From: Pseudomonadota bacterium
Lineage (GTDB): Bacteria; Pseudomonadota; Gammaproteobacteria; Burkholderiales; Thiobacillaceae
Direction: 5' to 3'
Length of the DNA stretch: 11,921 nt
Assembly: GCA_021836225.1 (NCBI GenBank)
Contig: JAKBJA010000029.1
Coordinates: forward strand, 1 to 11,921
Part shown: positions 1-6,215 of the stretch, piece after piece
Layout: each line of letters begins with the position of its first letter
Position numbering within the stretch: position 1 is the first letter of the stretch
Program-made: the position numbers and the translations under genes
The notes under the pieces: generated by a model
Told to the model about the DNA's origin: nothing
The model's database searches: none
Seen by the model: only the letters and a program-made list of their open reading frames with translations

Positions 1-10
1 GCATCATCGG

Positions 11-748
11 GTGCGGAGACGAATGGCGCGAGCGGATCTACTGCCCATAAGCCTGTCTTTGTCTGACAGGATCGCGCTCGTCGGTAAGACGAGAAGCGGA
101 AAGAGCGTCGCGACGCTGATAATCGTCAGCATCTTGCTGCCGTTTGTCGATCCGGCACAGAACCGCGACAAGGTTCCGTGGCAGGTGTGGTGGGTTGACA
201 CTAAGAATGACACGAAGGATCTTCGGCGGTTGCGGCAGTGGGGGTTTCGCTCCCCAACGCGAGCGCCGAAGAATTGGCCACGGTTGCTGTTCAAGATACG
301 GCCCATCGATCTAACGGACGAGCTGAGCGTTGCCCGGCAGGTACAGGCACTTGCATGGAAAGCTGCACGCCGTGGCAAGGTGATCTTCGTGGTCGATGAG
401 TACGTGTCGTGCGTGCTATCAACACAGACGATGGGCGCGGGTCTCAAGAACCTCGCGCAACGCGGTGGCGGACTCGGCGTCGGGCTGATTGGCGAAACTC
501 AGGAGCCGAAGTTCGTTCCCCGCCAACTTCTGTCGCAAGCTACGCACGAGCTGCTGTTCCGCGTCACGTTCAACCGGGATATGGAATGGTGTCAGGAAGA
601 ATGCGAGTTCTATGGCACAGGACCGCCCGACAAGCACGGCTTCTGGTATCGTTGGCTGGACGGCGTGGGTAGCTCCTCGCAGTGGATCTACTTCCGCGAC
701 ATCATGGAGTTTAAGTCACGATTCGTGCAACTTGAGGCGACAGGGTAG
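11..748 (+). CDS. Genome-packaging ATPase (FtsK/HerA superfamily, A32/P9-like)
   Basis: Probably the P-loop motor that drives DNA into a preformed capsid in membrane-containing double-jelly-roll viruses (PRD1 P9 / poxvirus A32 type). Of 245 residues, the Walker A is GKTRSGKS at 25-32 and the Walker B is VIFVVDE at 124-130, with a hydrophobic strand ending in Asp-Glu. A sensor-type segment GETQEPKFVP at 161-170 is followed by a strand (LLFRVT, 181-186), the order seen in HerA/FtsK enzymes. The length fits the compact viral packaging ATPases and is far below terminase large subunits. No nuclease domain is visible. The start is uncertain: GTG at 11 and ATG at 23 are both in frame, a weak GGAG (15-18) precedes the ATG, and the frame stays open to the left edge, so the gene may begin upstream. 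It leads the structural operon, and its stop lies 7 bases before the next gene. HerA-type plasmid or conjugation ATPases are the alternative, but the capsid gene next door argues for packaging. Confidence 0.85.
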   Translation: MRRRMARADLLPISLSLSDRIALVGKTRSGKSVATLIIVSILLPFVDPAQNRDKVPWQVWWVDTKNDTKDLRRLRQWGFRSPTRAPKNWPRLLFKIRPIDLTDELSVARQVQALAWKAARRGKVIFVVDEYVSCVLSTQTMGAGLKNLAQRGGGLGVGLIGETQEPKFVPRQLLSQATHELLFRVTFNRDMEWCQEECEFYGTGPPDKHGFWYRWLDGVGSSSQWIYFRDIMEFKSRFVQLEATG

Positions 749-755
749 GTGACAT

Positions 756-857
756 ATGGGCACGATCATCGGCATCATCATCGGCCTCGCGGGACTCGGG
801 CTGGGTTTGTGGCTCGTCCTGTGGGGAGGCCGCAGGGCGATTAGCAGCGTGGGGTGA
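756..857 (+). CDS. Membrane miniprotein, 33 aa
   Basis: ATG at 756 opens a 33-codon frame ending in TGA. Residues 3-23 form one very hydrophobic, Ile/Gly/Leu-rich segment with repeated small residues (GxxxG-like spacing), followed by GGRR and a short polar tail. A positive-inside reading gives N-out/C-in. An AGGTGA (747-752) lies close to the start. The gene fits exactly between the ATPase stop and the next ATG (861), and it belongs to a series of tiny membrane genes around the capsid gene, so I take it as real despite its size. Such proteins in tectivirus-like virions sit in the internal membrane; a specific role (vertex anchor, packaging-vertex membrane protein) is inference from position beside the ATPase. 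No family recognised. Confidence 0.6.
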   Translation: MGTIIGIIIGLAGLGLGLWLVLWGGRRAISSVG

Positions 858-860
858 AGC

Positions 861-1025
861 ATGGATCACGTCTCGGTCAATGCGACGAACTTCTGGGTCG
901 TCGGGCTTATGTCGTCGCTGTTCATCGGCGGCGGACTGTTTGTAGTCATATGGCTCGCGAATCTGAACCTCCCGGTGATCACGCCAGTCGCACGCGTGAT
1001 CCTGGGCGCTGTTCACAAGCTCTAG
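861..1025 (+). CDS. Small single-pass membrane protein, 54 aa
   Basis: ATG at 861 begins three bases after the previous stop; GGGGTGA just upstream can act as ribosome-binding site. The product has a polar N-terminus (MDHVSVNATN), one transmembrane segment at about 12-34, and a C-terminal stretch 36-54 ending in VHKL that looks like a second, amphipathic helix. It sits between the ATPase-linked miniprotein and the capsid gene; its TAG stop (1023-1025) is 12 bases before the capsid start. In PRD1-like viruses, small membrane proteins next to the ATPase help form the unique packaging vertex; that role here is inference from position only. No homologue is recognised from the sequence. Confidence 0.65.
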   Translation: MDHVSVNATNFWVVGLMSSLFIGGGLFVVIWLANLNLPVITPVARVILGAVHKL

Positions 1026-1037
1026 AAAGGACGTGAC

Positions 1038-2297
1038 ATGGCCGCTCCCACTATCAGCGCGACGCAGCACAGCGCCATCCAGCAGGCGAACCAGGAGTTC
1101 CTGGCATACGCGACCGACAAGTTCGCGCCGGTCCAGCTTGGCACGATCCCCTCGGGATCTTCCGGCGGATCGGTGCAGACAGGAGGCGTCACATTTAACC
1201 CGGGCGAGCCGCCGCCGTCGGCGCGTTGGGCCGACGAGCTGCAGATCTATGTCTCGTTGCCATACACGATCACGGTGCCGTCGGGTGCAACCGCTCTTGT
1301 CTCGTCGCTGGCGCCGTGGTGCGCGCTGATCAACCGCCTTTCCATTGCGGGATCTCCGCCGTGGGACAACACGAGCCTCGTGCCCTTCTGGCTCGACTCG
1401 CTCGTGAGAAAATGGTACTACGCGCCCGAGAATGCCGGACCGGCCGCGGCGGTCGCGCAGCAGGACACTGGGCCATTCGCGTACAGCTTCGGCAACGCGT
1501 CGGTGTATCCCGGCGCATCCCTCGCCGCGGGTACATACTCCGGCACGCTGAAGTTCACCGCGCGGATCATCCTCCAGCGGAGACTTGGCACGACGTTTGG
1601 CATGATCCCGTTGGGTCAGGCGAACGACCGACCGCTACTGCAGTTGTACCTGTCGTCGCTGGTCGGTCCGTTCCCCGAGCAGAACCTGATCCAGGACCCG
1701 GCGAACGCCGGCGTCACCGCGTCGCTAACCGCCGACGGCAACGTGACGCTTGTGTGGCGCAGTAAGGGCCTCGACCAGCTCCCGAACGGGATCCAGCCGG
1801 CGATGCCGACAGTTGGCCTTGGCCTCGAGGTGGACTACTACCAGCAGTCGGTTCAGAACGCTGGCCAGTACGTCATGGACCGGCTGAAGAGCGCGATGCT
1901 CTACCAGTATACCTACGACATCCTGGTGAACGCGCAAAAGACCATCGAGGCCGACTATTTCGCGGTGGACCTCACTGGTGAGACACAGAACGCGCGCGTG
2001 GAGTTCGACGCAACGCAGGGCAACTTCCAGTGCTACTACACGAACGTCCACGACAGGTACCTGCGTTTGCTGCCATCAGGAGTCTACGTCTACGACATGG
2101 TCGGCGGCGAAATTCCGTTCCTGCCGACCGAGACGCCGTACATTGGCACGATGGCGAGCGACGAGGGATACGCAAACCTGTTCGGTATCGCGTACACCCC
2201 GGCCGCGCAGACGGTGGTGCGGTTCCCTGCCGGCACGTCCATGAGTGGCGCATACGTCGCCCACTACCGGTTCGGTTACGTCGAAGTTCCCTACTGA
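1038..2297 (+). CDS. Major capsid protein candidate, double-jelly-roll type
   Basis: A 419-residue protein, the largest in the window, starts at ATG 1038 behind AAAGGA (1026-1031). It has the marks of a capsid protein: no signal peptide or membrane segment, abundant beta-forming stretches rich in Val/Tyr/Thr, few Cys, and a short flexible N-terminus (residues 1-60, Gly/Ser/Pro-rich after 38). One Trp/Pro-rich loop (SPPWDNTSLVPFW) lies at 106-118. About midway, GMIPLGQANDRP (178-189) followed by strand LLQLYL resembles the G-x-I-P-x-x-N segment found between the two barrels of double-jelly-roll capsid proteins. The size matches PRD1 P3 (about 395 residues) and relatives. Position right after a packaging ATPase and amid membrane-protein genes is the classical arrangement. 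The fold itself cannot be proven by eye; no second similarly sized barrel gene adjoins it, which argues against the two-capsid-protein P23-77/SH1 type. Confidence 0.75.
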   Translation: MAAPTISATQHSAIQQANQEFLAYATDKFAPVQLGTIPSGSSGGSVQTGGVTFNPGEPPPSARWADELQIYVSLPYTITVPSGATALVSSLAPWCALINRLSIAGSPPWDNTSLVPFWLDSLVRKWYYAPENAGPAAAVAQQDTGPFAYSFGNASVYPGASLAAGTYSGTLKFTARIILQRRLGTTFGMIPLGQANDRPLLQLYLSSLVGPFPEQNLIQDPANAGVTASLTADGNVTLVWRSKGLDQLPNGIQPAMPTVGLGLEVDYYQQSVQNAGQYVMDRLKSAMLYQYTYDILVNAQKTIEADYFAVDLTGETQNARVEFDATQGNFQCYYTNVHDRYLRLLPSGVYVYDMVGGEIPFLPTETPYIGTMASDEGYANLFGIAYTPAAQTVVRFPAGTSMSGAYVAHYRFGYVEVPY

Positions 2298-2312
2298 GAA
2301 AGGGGAGCGGAC

Positions 2313-2525
2313 ATGATAGGACAAAACGCGCCCGGCGCAGCCCTTGGTCCGGTAGGCGGCGCGCTGTTCAACACGTCAGGAACAGCGTCGGGGTTGGCGC
2401 CGGCCACCGAGGGATGGATCGTCATTGCGCTGTTCGGCCTCGGCATCCTCGCCCTGCTGTTTTGGGGGTTCATCGGCGGCCAACTCGACGTGAGGGCATC
2501 TGGAGGTGCCGGAAGGGCGGCATAG
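2313..2525 (+). CDS. Single-pass membrane protein, 70 aa
   Basis: ATG at 2313 follows AAGGGGAG (2300-2307), a strong ribosome-binding site. The product has a Gly/Ala/Ser-rich, uncharged N-terminal third (to about residue 32), one transmembrane segment at about 35-54 (starting at EGWIVIAL), and a small tail with two arginines. The uncharged N-terminus and Arg-bearing tail suggest N-out/C-in by the positive-inside rule. It is the first gene after the capsid gene, and its TAG stop directly abuts the ATG of the next gene, so the pair is probably translationally coupled. A virion membrane protein contacting the inner capsid face is the natural inference; the family is not recognised. Confidence 0.7.
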   Translation: MIGQNAPGAALGPVGGALFNTSGTASGLAPATEGWIVIALFGLGILALLFWGFIGGQLDVRASGGAGRAA

Positions 2526-2825
2526 ATGGCAATGCTCCTGGGCCTTGTCGTTGCCGCGGTCGGGGGCGTGACTATGTTCGGTGGCGCGACCGGGCGCATG
2601 GCCAACATCATCGCGGCCGCGTGGAACCCGCAATGGGTCGGGCAATCGACCTCGAGCTCTGGATCCAGCAATCCAATGCACGCAAACCCGTTCACTGGAC
2701 AAGGCACGACGTTTTCGCTCGACCCGGTTACGCAGGTCAAGGAGATCGTCGGCGGCGGGCTGGGTGACGTGCAGGCATTCGGGCATGACGTGCTCGTACA
2801 TGTACTGAAGGATCTAGTGCCGTGA
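2526..2825 (+). CDS. Small membrane protein with amphipathic C-terminus, 99 aa
   Basis: ATG at 2526 directly follows the previous stop, with GGAAGGG (2511-2517) eight bases upstream. Residues 3-20 are a hydrophobic Leu/Val/Gly segment (signal anchor or membrane helix). Residues 40-65 are a Ser/Gly/Asn/Thr-rich loop. Residues 68-97 (from VTQVKEIV to VLKDLV) alternate hydrophobic and charged positions and look like an amphipathic helix that could lie on a membrane or pair with a partner. A further in-frame ATG (M17, at 2574) exists but lacks as good a ribosome-binding site. Its TGA stop overlaps the GTG start of the next gene. Likely a structural membrane protein of the virion; no homologue recognised. 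Confidence 0.65.
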   Translation: MAMLLGLVVAAVGGVTMFGGATGRMANIIAAAWNPQWVGQSTSSSGSSNPMHANPFTGQGTTFSLDPVTQVKEIVGGGLGDVQAFGHDVLVHVLKDLVP

Positions 2826-2941
2826 TTTCGCTCGTGCTCGTCTTGCTGCTCGTGATCGGATCGCTCTGGGCGCTCCGAACTAGCCGATTCAGCGCCATTG
2901 GGGCCGCGATGGCCGGTACGGCTCACCTAGAAGGGACGTGA
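2822..2941 (+). CDS. Membrane miniprotein with GTG start, 39 aa
   Basis: The GTG at 2822 overlaps the preceding stop as GTGA, a typical coupling overlap, with AAGGA about 9-13 bases upstream. The frame runs 39 codons to TGA at 2939-2941. Residues 2-18 form a highly hydrophobic Leu/Val helix, followed by a basic turn (LRTSR) and a small-residue tail containing a second weakly hydrophobic stretch (26-32). It fills the gap between its neighbours with only three bases to the next ATG, which supports its being a gene. Function unknown; one of the cluster of tiny membrane proteins after the capsid gene. Confidence 0.55.
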   Translation: MISLVLVLLLVIGSLWALRTSRFSAIGAAMAGTAHLEGT

Positions 2942-2944
2942 TCA

Positions 2945-3106
2945 ATGAGCAAGTGGGTTGCGCTTGTGATTGGGATCGGCGGTCTGCTCTACCTCGCGAC
3001 GACATCGCTCGCGCCGGCGGTAGTCGCCGTCCTCGTTGTCGCTGTGCTCTATCAGTGGGGCCACGCGAACATCAACACCTCGACAGGAGGGTCAACTAAT
3101 GGCTGA
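2945..3106 (+). CDS. Small membrane protein, 53 aa
   Basis: ATG at 2945 follows AAGGGA (2931-2936) at 8 bases. Hydrophobic residues extend from 4 to 36 with a Ser-Leu-Ala-Pro break near 21-24, so it is either one long helix or a helical hairpin of two short membrane spans. The tail is polar (HANINTSTGGSTNG). The 3' end overlaps the start of the next gene by 8 bases, and that gene's AGGAGGG lies inside this coding sequence, which fixes both frames. A hairpin with both ends on one side would suit a scaffold for the internal membrane, but this is inference. No family recognised. Confidence 0.65.
   Translation: MSKWVALVIGIGGLLYLATTSLAPAVVAVLVVAVLYQWGHANINTSTGGSTNG
3085..3091 (+). promoter_or_regulatory. 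Shine-Dalgarno site that fixes the 3099 start
   Basis: AGGAGGG seven bases before ATG 3099, inside the end of the preceding gene. It excludes the longer upstream start in the same frame. Confidence 0.8.
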
Positions 3107-3254
3107 AATTCTGGCGTTCCTCGCGACGGCCGTGACGGCGGTCGCGGTGGTGGCCGCGATCTACCAGGTGGAGTCGCATCCACAGTCGACGCAGGTCATT
3201 GCGGGTTCGAGCACGAACGTCATCGATACCACAGTCTCCAGTCTGTTCAAGTAG
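3099..3254 (+). CDS. Small membrane protein, 51 aa
   Basis: The start is ATG 3099, set by a near-perfect AGGAGGG (3085-3091) seven bases upstream; the same frame is open further upstream (to 3036) but that part lies inside the previous gene. Residues 4-22 form one Ala/Val-rich transmembrane helix, followed by a polar 29-residue tail (Gln/Ser/Thr/Val) with no charge cluster until the terminal Lys. The tail's Thr/Ser/Val content suggests an extended or beta segment outside the membrane, possibly binding capsid protein. It closes the run of five membrane genes after the capsid gene. Function not recognised. Confidence 0.7.
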   Translation: MAEILAFLATAVTAVAVVAAIYQVESHPQSTQVIAGSSTNVIDTTVSSLFK

Positions 3255-3269
3255 GGAAGGCGGTAAGAC

Positions 3270-3623
3270 ATGGCAATCGTCGCTCTGGCGCTCTCATGGC
3301 AAGGCGGTGAGTCCGATCTAAACCCTGGCTACATCGCGCATGTTCCGGCAAACTACGGCAACTTGGGATCGATACCGAAGTGGCGCAAGAAGAACTTCCG
3401 CCGCCCAGTGCCGTACTCCCCAGACCCGAGGCTGCCGGCATACAACGTTGCGGCTCCCGGCGGATGGCGATCGGTGTCGCCCCAGCCGCAAGTTCCACCG
3501 TCAATCGCGGTAGCGAATGCGACGCTGCCGATCATCTTCACGCCGGCTGGCCCATCGCAAAATACAGCGACGGTCATCGCCAGTAACGAAAACGCGGCAC
3601 TAGCGAAGGCACTGGTGGGATGA
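3270..3623 (+). CDS. Basic, Pro-rich protein, 117 aa, unknown
   Basis: ATG at 3270 has GGGAAGG (3254-3260) nine bases upstream. There is no clear membrane span; the N-terminal nine residues are hydrophobic but short. A basic patch KWRKKNFRR lies at 37-45, followed by a Pro/Tyr-rich segment (46-76) and then a Val/Ile/Ala-rich section (78-105) that could form beta strands. The composition (basic arm, prolines, beta tail) would suit a minor capsid or cement protein, or a protein binding DNA or phospholipid heads at the inside of the shell, but nothing diagnostic is visible. Its stop overlaps the next start as ATGA. Real gene by frame, ribosome-binding site and coupling; function unknown. Confidence 0.65.
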   Translation: MAIVALALSWQGGESDLNPGYIAHVPANYGNLGSIPKWRKKNFRRPVPYSPDPRLPAYNVAAPGGWRSVSPQPQVPPSIAVANATLPIIFTPAGPSQNTATVIASNENAALAKALVG

Positions 3624-4231
3624 TGGACGACATCGGCGGATGGCTGAAGGATCATTGGATCTGGATCGTTGGCGGCGGTGCGGCGATTCTCGGGCTGCTG
3701 TGGTGGCTGAGCAACCGCTCGTCAGGTTCTGGCACGTCATCTGCACTGATGACCACCGACCAGGGGTACCCCGTGACCACAGACCAGGGGTACCCCGGCA
3801 GTTCTACGGGATCGAACTCGACTACGCAGACCGGCTCGAGTTCGGGATCTACCGGGTCCTCGACGCTCGACACCGAGCTACAGGCGCTGATCGCCGCGCT
3901 TGCGGCGGCGCCGAGCACGAGTCCGGGGTCGACTCCGAGCACTGCGCCGAGCACGACTCCGAGCACGCCAGTCAGCTATAGCTACACGAGCAACACGACC
4001 ACGACGAACAACACGACGAACATCTACAGCCAGCAGCAGGCGCAGGCGAAGGCAAAGGCCGCCGCAAGCGCGGCGTCGGCGCCCAAGAAGGTAGTGCAGG
4101 TCGAGTCGAACCGGTCGCAGTCGCTCGCGTATCTCGACACGACGAAGCTCTTGAAGAAGGCCCCCAGAACGTCGCCAAAGCCTTCGACGGGTCAGACCAG
4201 CCTCACGCAAGCCGAGGCGCTGCAGATATGA
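3620..4231 (+). CDS. Membrane-anchored Ser/Thr-rich stalk-like protein, 203 aa
   Basis: ATG at 3620 overlaps the previous stop (ATGA) with GAAGG ten bases upstream; ATG 3623 is the alternative. Residues 1-12 are polar, 13-31 form a Trp/Ile/Leu-rich transmembrane helix, and the rest is low complexity: two tandem copies of TTDQGYP (45-51, 53-59), Ser/Gly/Thr (60-82), a short helix (83-97), Ser-Thr-Pro repeats (98-117), a Thr/Asn tract (123-134), a Gln/Ala/Lys helix (137-156) and a basic, Ser/Thr-rich C-terminus. This is a type of membrane-tethered extended protein that could span the gap from internal membrane to capsid, act as a vertex stalk, or as a length-setting tape like PRD1 P30. It precedes the transglycosylase gene. 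The function is inference; the topology is well supported. Confidence 0.65.
   Translation: MMDDIGGWLKDHWIWIVGGGAAILGLLWWLSNRSSGSGTSSALMTTDQGYPVTTDQGYPGSSTGSNSTTQTGSSSGSTGSSTLDTELQALIAALAAAPSTSPGSTPSTAPSTTPSTPVSYSYTSNTTTTNNTTNIYSQQQAQAKAKAAASAASAPKKVVQVESNRSQSLAYLDTTKLLKKAPRTSPKPSTGQTSLTQAEALQI
3750..3797 (+). repeat. 24-bp tandem repeat, two copies
   Basis: Two adjacent 24-base units (3750-3773 and 3774-3797) differing at one position (C at 3757, A at 3781). They encode the doubled TTDQGYP octapeptide in the stalk-like membrane protein. The near identity at DNA level suggests a recent duplication by slippage or unequal recombination. Confidence 0.9.
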
Positions 4232-4243
4232 GCTACACAACGC

Positions 4244-4250
4244 AAGGGAG
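4244..4250 (+). promoter_or_regulatory. Shine-Dalgarno site for the TTG-started transglycosylase
   Basis: AAGGGAG eight bases before TTG 4259. The in-frame stop at 4253 means no earlier start is possible, and no ATG in frame is this well placed. Confidence 0.65.
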
Positions 4251-4258
4251 CTTGAGTC

Positions 4259-5212
4259 TTGCCATGTATAATTTCTGTGATCTTGTTGCTGTTTCATCTG
4301 GTCCGCGCCTGTCCGGTAGATCCCGTAACGCCGCACGCTGAAATGCCCGCTACCCCCGGCCCGATCAATCTGACGCCAATACAGTCGGCGGCAGAGGCCC
4401 TATACAATGCGGGCTTTCGGGGCAACGCACTCGCGGTCATGCTCGCAGTCGCAGGACGCGAGACTGGCGGTAGCTACAGCGCGAACTCGCTCAACATCAA
4501 TCAGGCGACGGGCGACTACAGCGTGGGCGCATGGCAGATCAACTACGACAAGAATTCTGCCGGGCAGCCGATCCAACTTGACGCGTCACGCGTTACGCAG
4601 TTTGGACCGCCGTCCACACTGCTCGGCAATCTGCAAGCACAGGCCAACGCGGTCTACAAGCTGGTCGGTGGGAACTCGCTTAGCGGGCTGTCGAATTGGG
4701 CGCTGCAGACGCCTAGTAGCAGCAGCGCAGTGCCACAACCGACGACGACGACGGACGCAGCCGGGAGCACGGTCAACTACTCGATCACGAAATGGCTGCC
4801 TGAGGCGATGACCGCGGCAGACCAGATTTTGGCACAACACGGCATCAACACGCCGACGAGCCTCACCGGCGTCGAGCCGGCGTCGGGATCGAGTCCATTA
4901 TCGTCGTCGGGCAGTGACACCGGCGCCACGACGACAGCGACCTCTGCTACGGGCGCGATGGCGGTACTGATCGCCTACGGGAATGCGCTGAAGATTCCCA
5001 GCACTGGCAACATCGTGAAGTCCCTGGGCGCGGACGTAGTGCGAGCGCTCGCCGTGCGGGCAGTGACCGTAGGCGTTGGCGCGGTGATATTCGTGTTCGG
5101 CATGACGCTCGCGTTCGGACCACCGATCTTGCAGCTCATCATGGACACCACGGGGCTCGGCAAGCTGGTCGGCGTCGCTACCCGCAACGCGAGCGCCGAA
5201 AAGGAGGCGTAG
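4259..5212 (+). CDS. Membrane-anchored lytic transglycosylase / lysozyme-like virion protein
   Basis: Predicted to cleave peptidoglycan glycan strands. Residues about 40-155 show the lysozyme-like pattern: helix ALAVMLAVAGRETGG with the catalytic Glu at 68, then NINQATGDYSVGAWQIN at 79-95, equivalent to the conserved G-x-x-S-x-G-x-x-Q-I-N of goose-type lysozymes and transglycosylases. A Ser/Thr/Pro linker follows (152-232), and a strong transmembrane segment lies at about 267-293. PRD1 P7 is a virion transglycosylase that is likewise membrane-anchored at its C-terminus, so this is probably an entry lysin. The start appears to be TTG at 4259, set by AAGGGAG (4244-4250) eight bases upstream and an in-frame stop at 4253; it gives a hydrophobic N-terminus (3-16). 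GTG 4277 and ATG 4343 are in-frame alternatives; the latter would remove the N-terminal hydrophobic segment. Confidence 0.8.
   Translation: MPCIISVILLLFHLVRACPVDPVTPHAEMPATPGPINLTPIQSAAEALYNAGFRGNALAVMLAVAGRETGGSYSANSLNINQATGDYSVGAWQINYDKNSAGQPIQLDASRVTQFGPPSTLLGNLQAQANAVYKLVGGNSLSGLSNWALQTPSSSSAVPQPTTTTDAAGSTVNYSITKWLPEAMTAADQILAQHGINTPTSLTGVEPASGSSPLSSSGSDTGATTTATSATGAMAVLIAYGNALKIPSTGNIVKSLGADVVRALAVRAVTVGVGAVIFVFGMTLAFGPPILQLIMDTTGLGKLVGVATRNASAEKEA
5201..5207 (+). promoter_or_regulatory. Shine-Dalgarno site for the GTG-started 5216 gene
   Basis: AAGGAGG eight bases before GTG 5216, lying in the last codons of the transglycosylase gene; it supports the GTG start. Confidence 0.75.
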
Positions 5213-5215
5213 CAC

Positions 5216-5914
5216 GTGAGCAAGACCACAGGTCCATACGCACTCGCATCCGGCGTCCCGGTGCAGTTCGCTCCACCAGACACCGACCTTTATGTCGCAT
5301 TCGAGCTGCAGAACAATTCGCCTTACCAGCTCACGATCTACATTTCGCAGAAGGAATTCACGCTTGCACCCTGGATGCAGGAAGTGTTCGACAAGCCATC
5401 TACGGTGCGAAGCATATCCGCGGTGCCGTCGACATTGAGCGGCACCGTGCCGGCCGGCGCAAACTCGGACGCGACGTTGACCTGGTACACGGCGACTGAC
5501 GACATCTCAGTGCTCAAGTTCAATCACCCGGTCGCGCTGACTCCGAACACGATCTCGAGCGGGTCTACGATTACGGGAAATGTGGATGTGACGGCGCCGC
5601 TCACGGCAGGCGGTGCGGTCGAGGTCAGCGAAGAGGCCGTGGCGACGGCGAACGTCTCGACTGTGGCATCCTCTGCCAGTAGCCAGGAGCTGAGCACCGG
5701 AGCGCCGGCCAATACACGCGGGCTGCTTCTGGCGAACGGATCGAGCGCACTCGCGCTCGTCGCATTTGGGAGTGCCGCCAGTGCAACGAATTTCTCTGTC
5801 GCGCTCGCATCCGGGGCGACCGTAGTAGTGCGTCCAGCATATACTGGAGCCATATACGTCATCTGGCCGACGGCTGGAACTGGCAACGTCACTGCAACAT
5901 ACCTGACCGACTAG
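5216..5914 (+). CDS. Beta-rich vertex/spike or minor capsid protein candidate, 232 aa
   Basis: GTG at 5216 is chosen because AAGGAGG (5201-5207) sits eight bases upstream. There is no membrane segment. The protein seems modular: residues 1-110 (with VAFELQNNSPYQLTIYISQ at 27-45) look like an Ig- or jelly-roll-like beta domain; 111-165 is a Thr/Ser/Val linker; 166-232 (starting TRGLLLANGSSALALV and ending in GTGNVTATYLTD) matches a small beta module I know from many phage structural proteins, with a pattern of L-L-x-N-x-S, an F-G-S-A turn, Y-T-G-A-I-Y and a terminal V-T. It follows the transglycosylase and precedes the holin-like gene. Vertex penton, spike base or minor capsid protein are the reasonable options. 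The assignment rests on composition, one loosely recognised module and context. Confidence 0.55.
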   Translation: MSKTTGPYALASGVPVQFAPPDTDLYVAFELQNNSPYQLTIYISQKEFTLAPWMQEVFDKPSTVRSISAVPSTLSGTVPAGANSDATLTWYTATDDISVLKFNHPVALTPNTISSGSTITGNVDVTAPLTAGGAVEVSEEAVATANVSTVASSASSQELSTGAPANTRGLLLANGSSALALVAFGSAASATNFSVALASGATVVVRPAYTGAIYVIWPTAGTGNVTATYLTD

Positions 5915-5934
5915 TGAAGTGAGGTGCATCGTAA

Positions 5935-6213
5935 ATGTCCAAAACATTGCAGGCACTCGTAAACGACGCGACATCGAGCAACACGTGGTGGCACCAGCTC
6001 GCCGCGTACGCGGCGCTCATCGTTGGGCTGATCGATCCCGGAAAAGCGCTGTCGCAAAACGTGCAGCTCGCCATCATCGGGTTCGGCTCCCTGCTCACCG
6101 GACTCGACCTCTTCGGTAAGCACCTGACGAAGCGGGCAAGCGTGATTGCGTCCGGCGCCCAAACGACATCTACTACATCTGTCGTCATCAGTGGACCCGC
6201 GAAAGGAGCATAG
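5935..6213 (+). CDS. Holin-like membrane protein, 92 aa
   Basis: ATG at 5935 has GAGGTG (5921-5926) eight bases upstream. The N-terminal 20 residues are polar with a Trp pair (NTWWHQ), followed by two hydrophobic stretches at about 22-34 and 43-60, then a basic turn (GKHLTKR, 61-67) and a Ser/Thr tail. Size, two weak spans, the motif W-x(4)-A-A-Y-A-A-L-I with a following D-P-G, and position directly upstream of a peptidoglycan-hydrolase-like gene resemble holins from actinobacteriophages. Its role would be to permeabilise the host membrane at the end of infection. The AAAGGAG at its 3' end (6202-6208) serves the next gene. Another structural membrane protein is the alternative. Confidence 0.55.
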   Translation: MSKTLQALVNDATSSNTWWHQLAAYAALIVGLIDPGKALSQNVQLAIIGFGSLLTGLDLFGKHLTKRASVIASGAQTTSTTSVVISGPAKGA

Positions 6214-6215
6214 CA

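Noticed and set aside
2030..2767. 245-codon plus-strand frame
   Set aside because: It runs across the end of the capsid gene and two membrane genes in another frame and is Arg-rich throughout, as expected for a shadow.
2291..2926. 211-codon open frame on the minus strand
   Set aside because: It is antisense to four small membrane genes that have ribosome-binding sites and coupled starts. Its Pro/Ser/Arg-rich sequence is typical of a GC-driven shadow frame.
4264..4341. 25-codon frame from ATG 4264, a possible leader peptide before the lysin
   Set aside because: It is 13 bases from the ribosome-binding site, has no distinctive composition, and TTG 4259 is better spaced.
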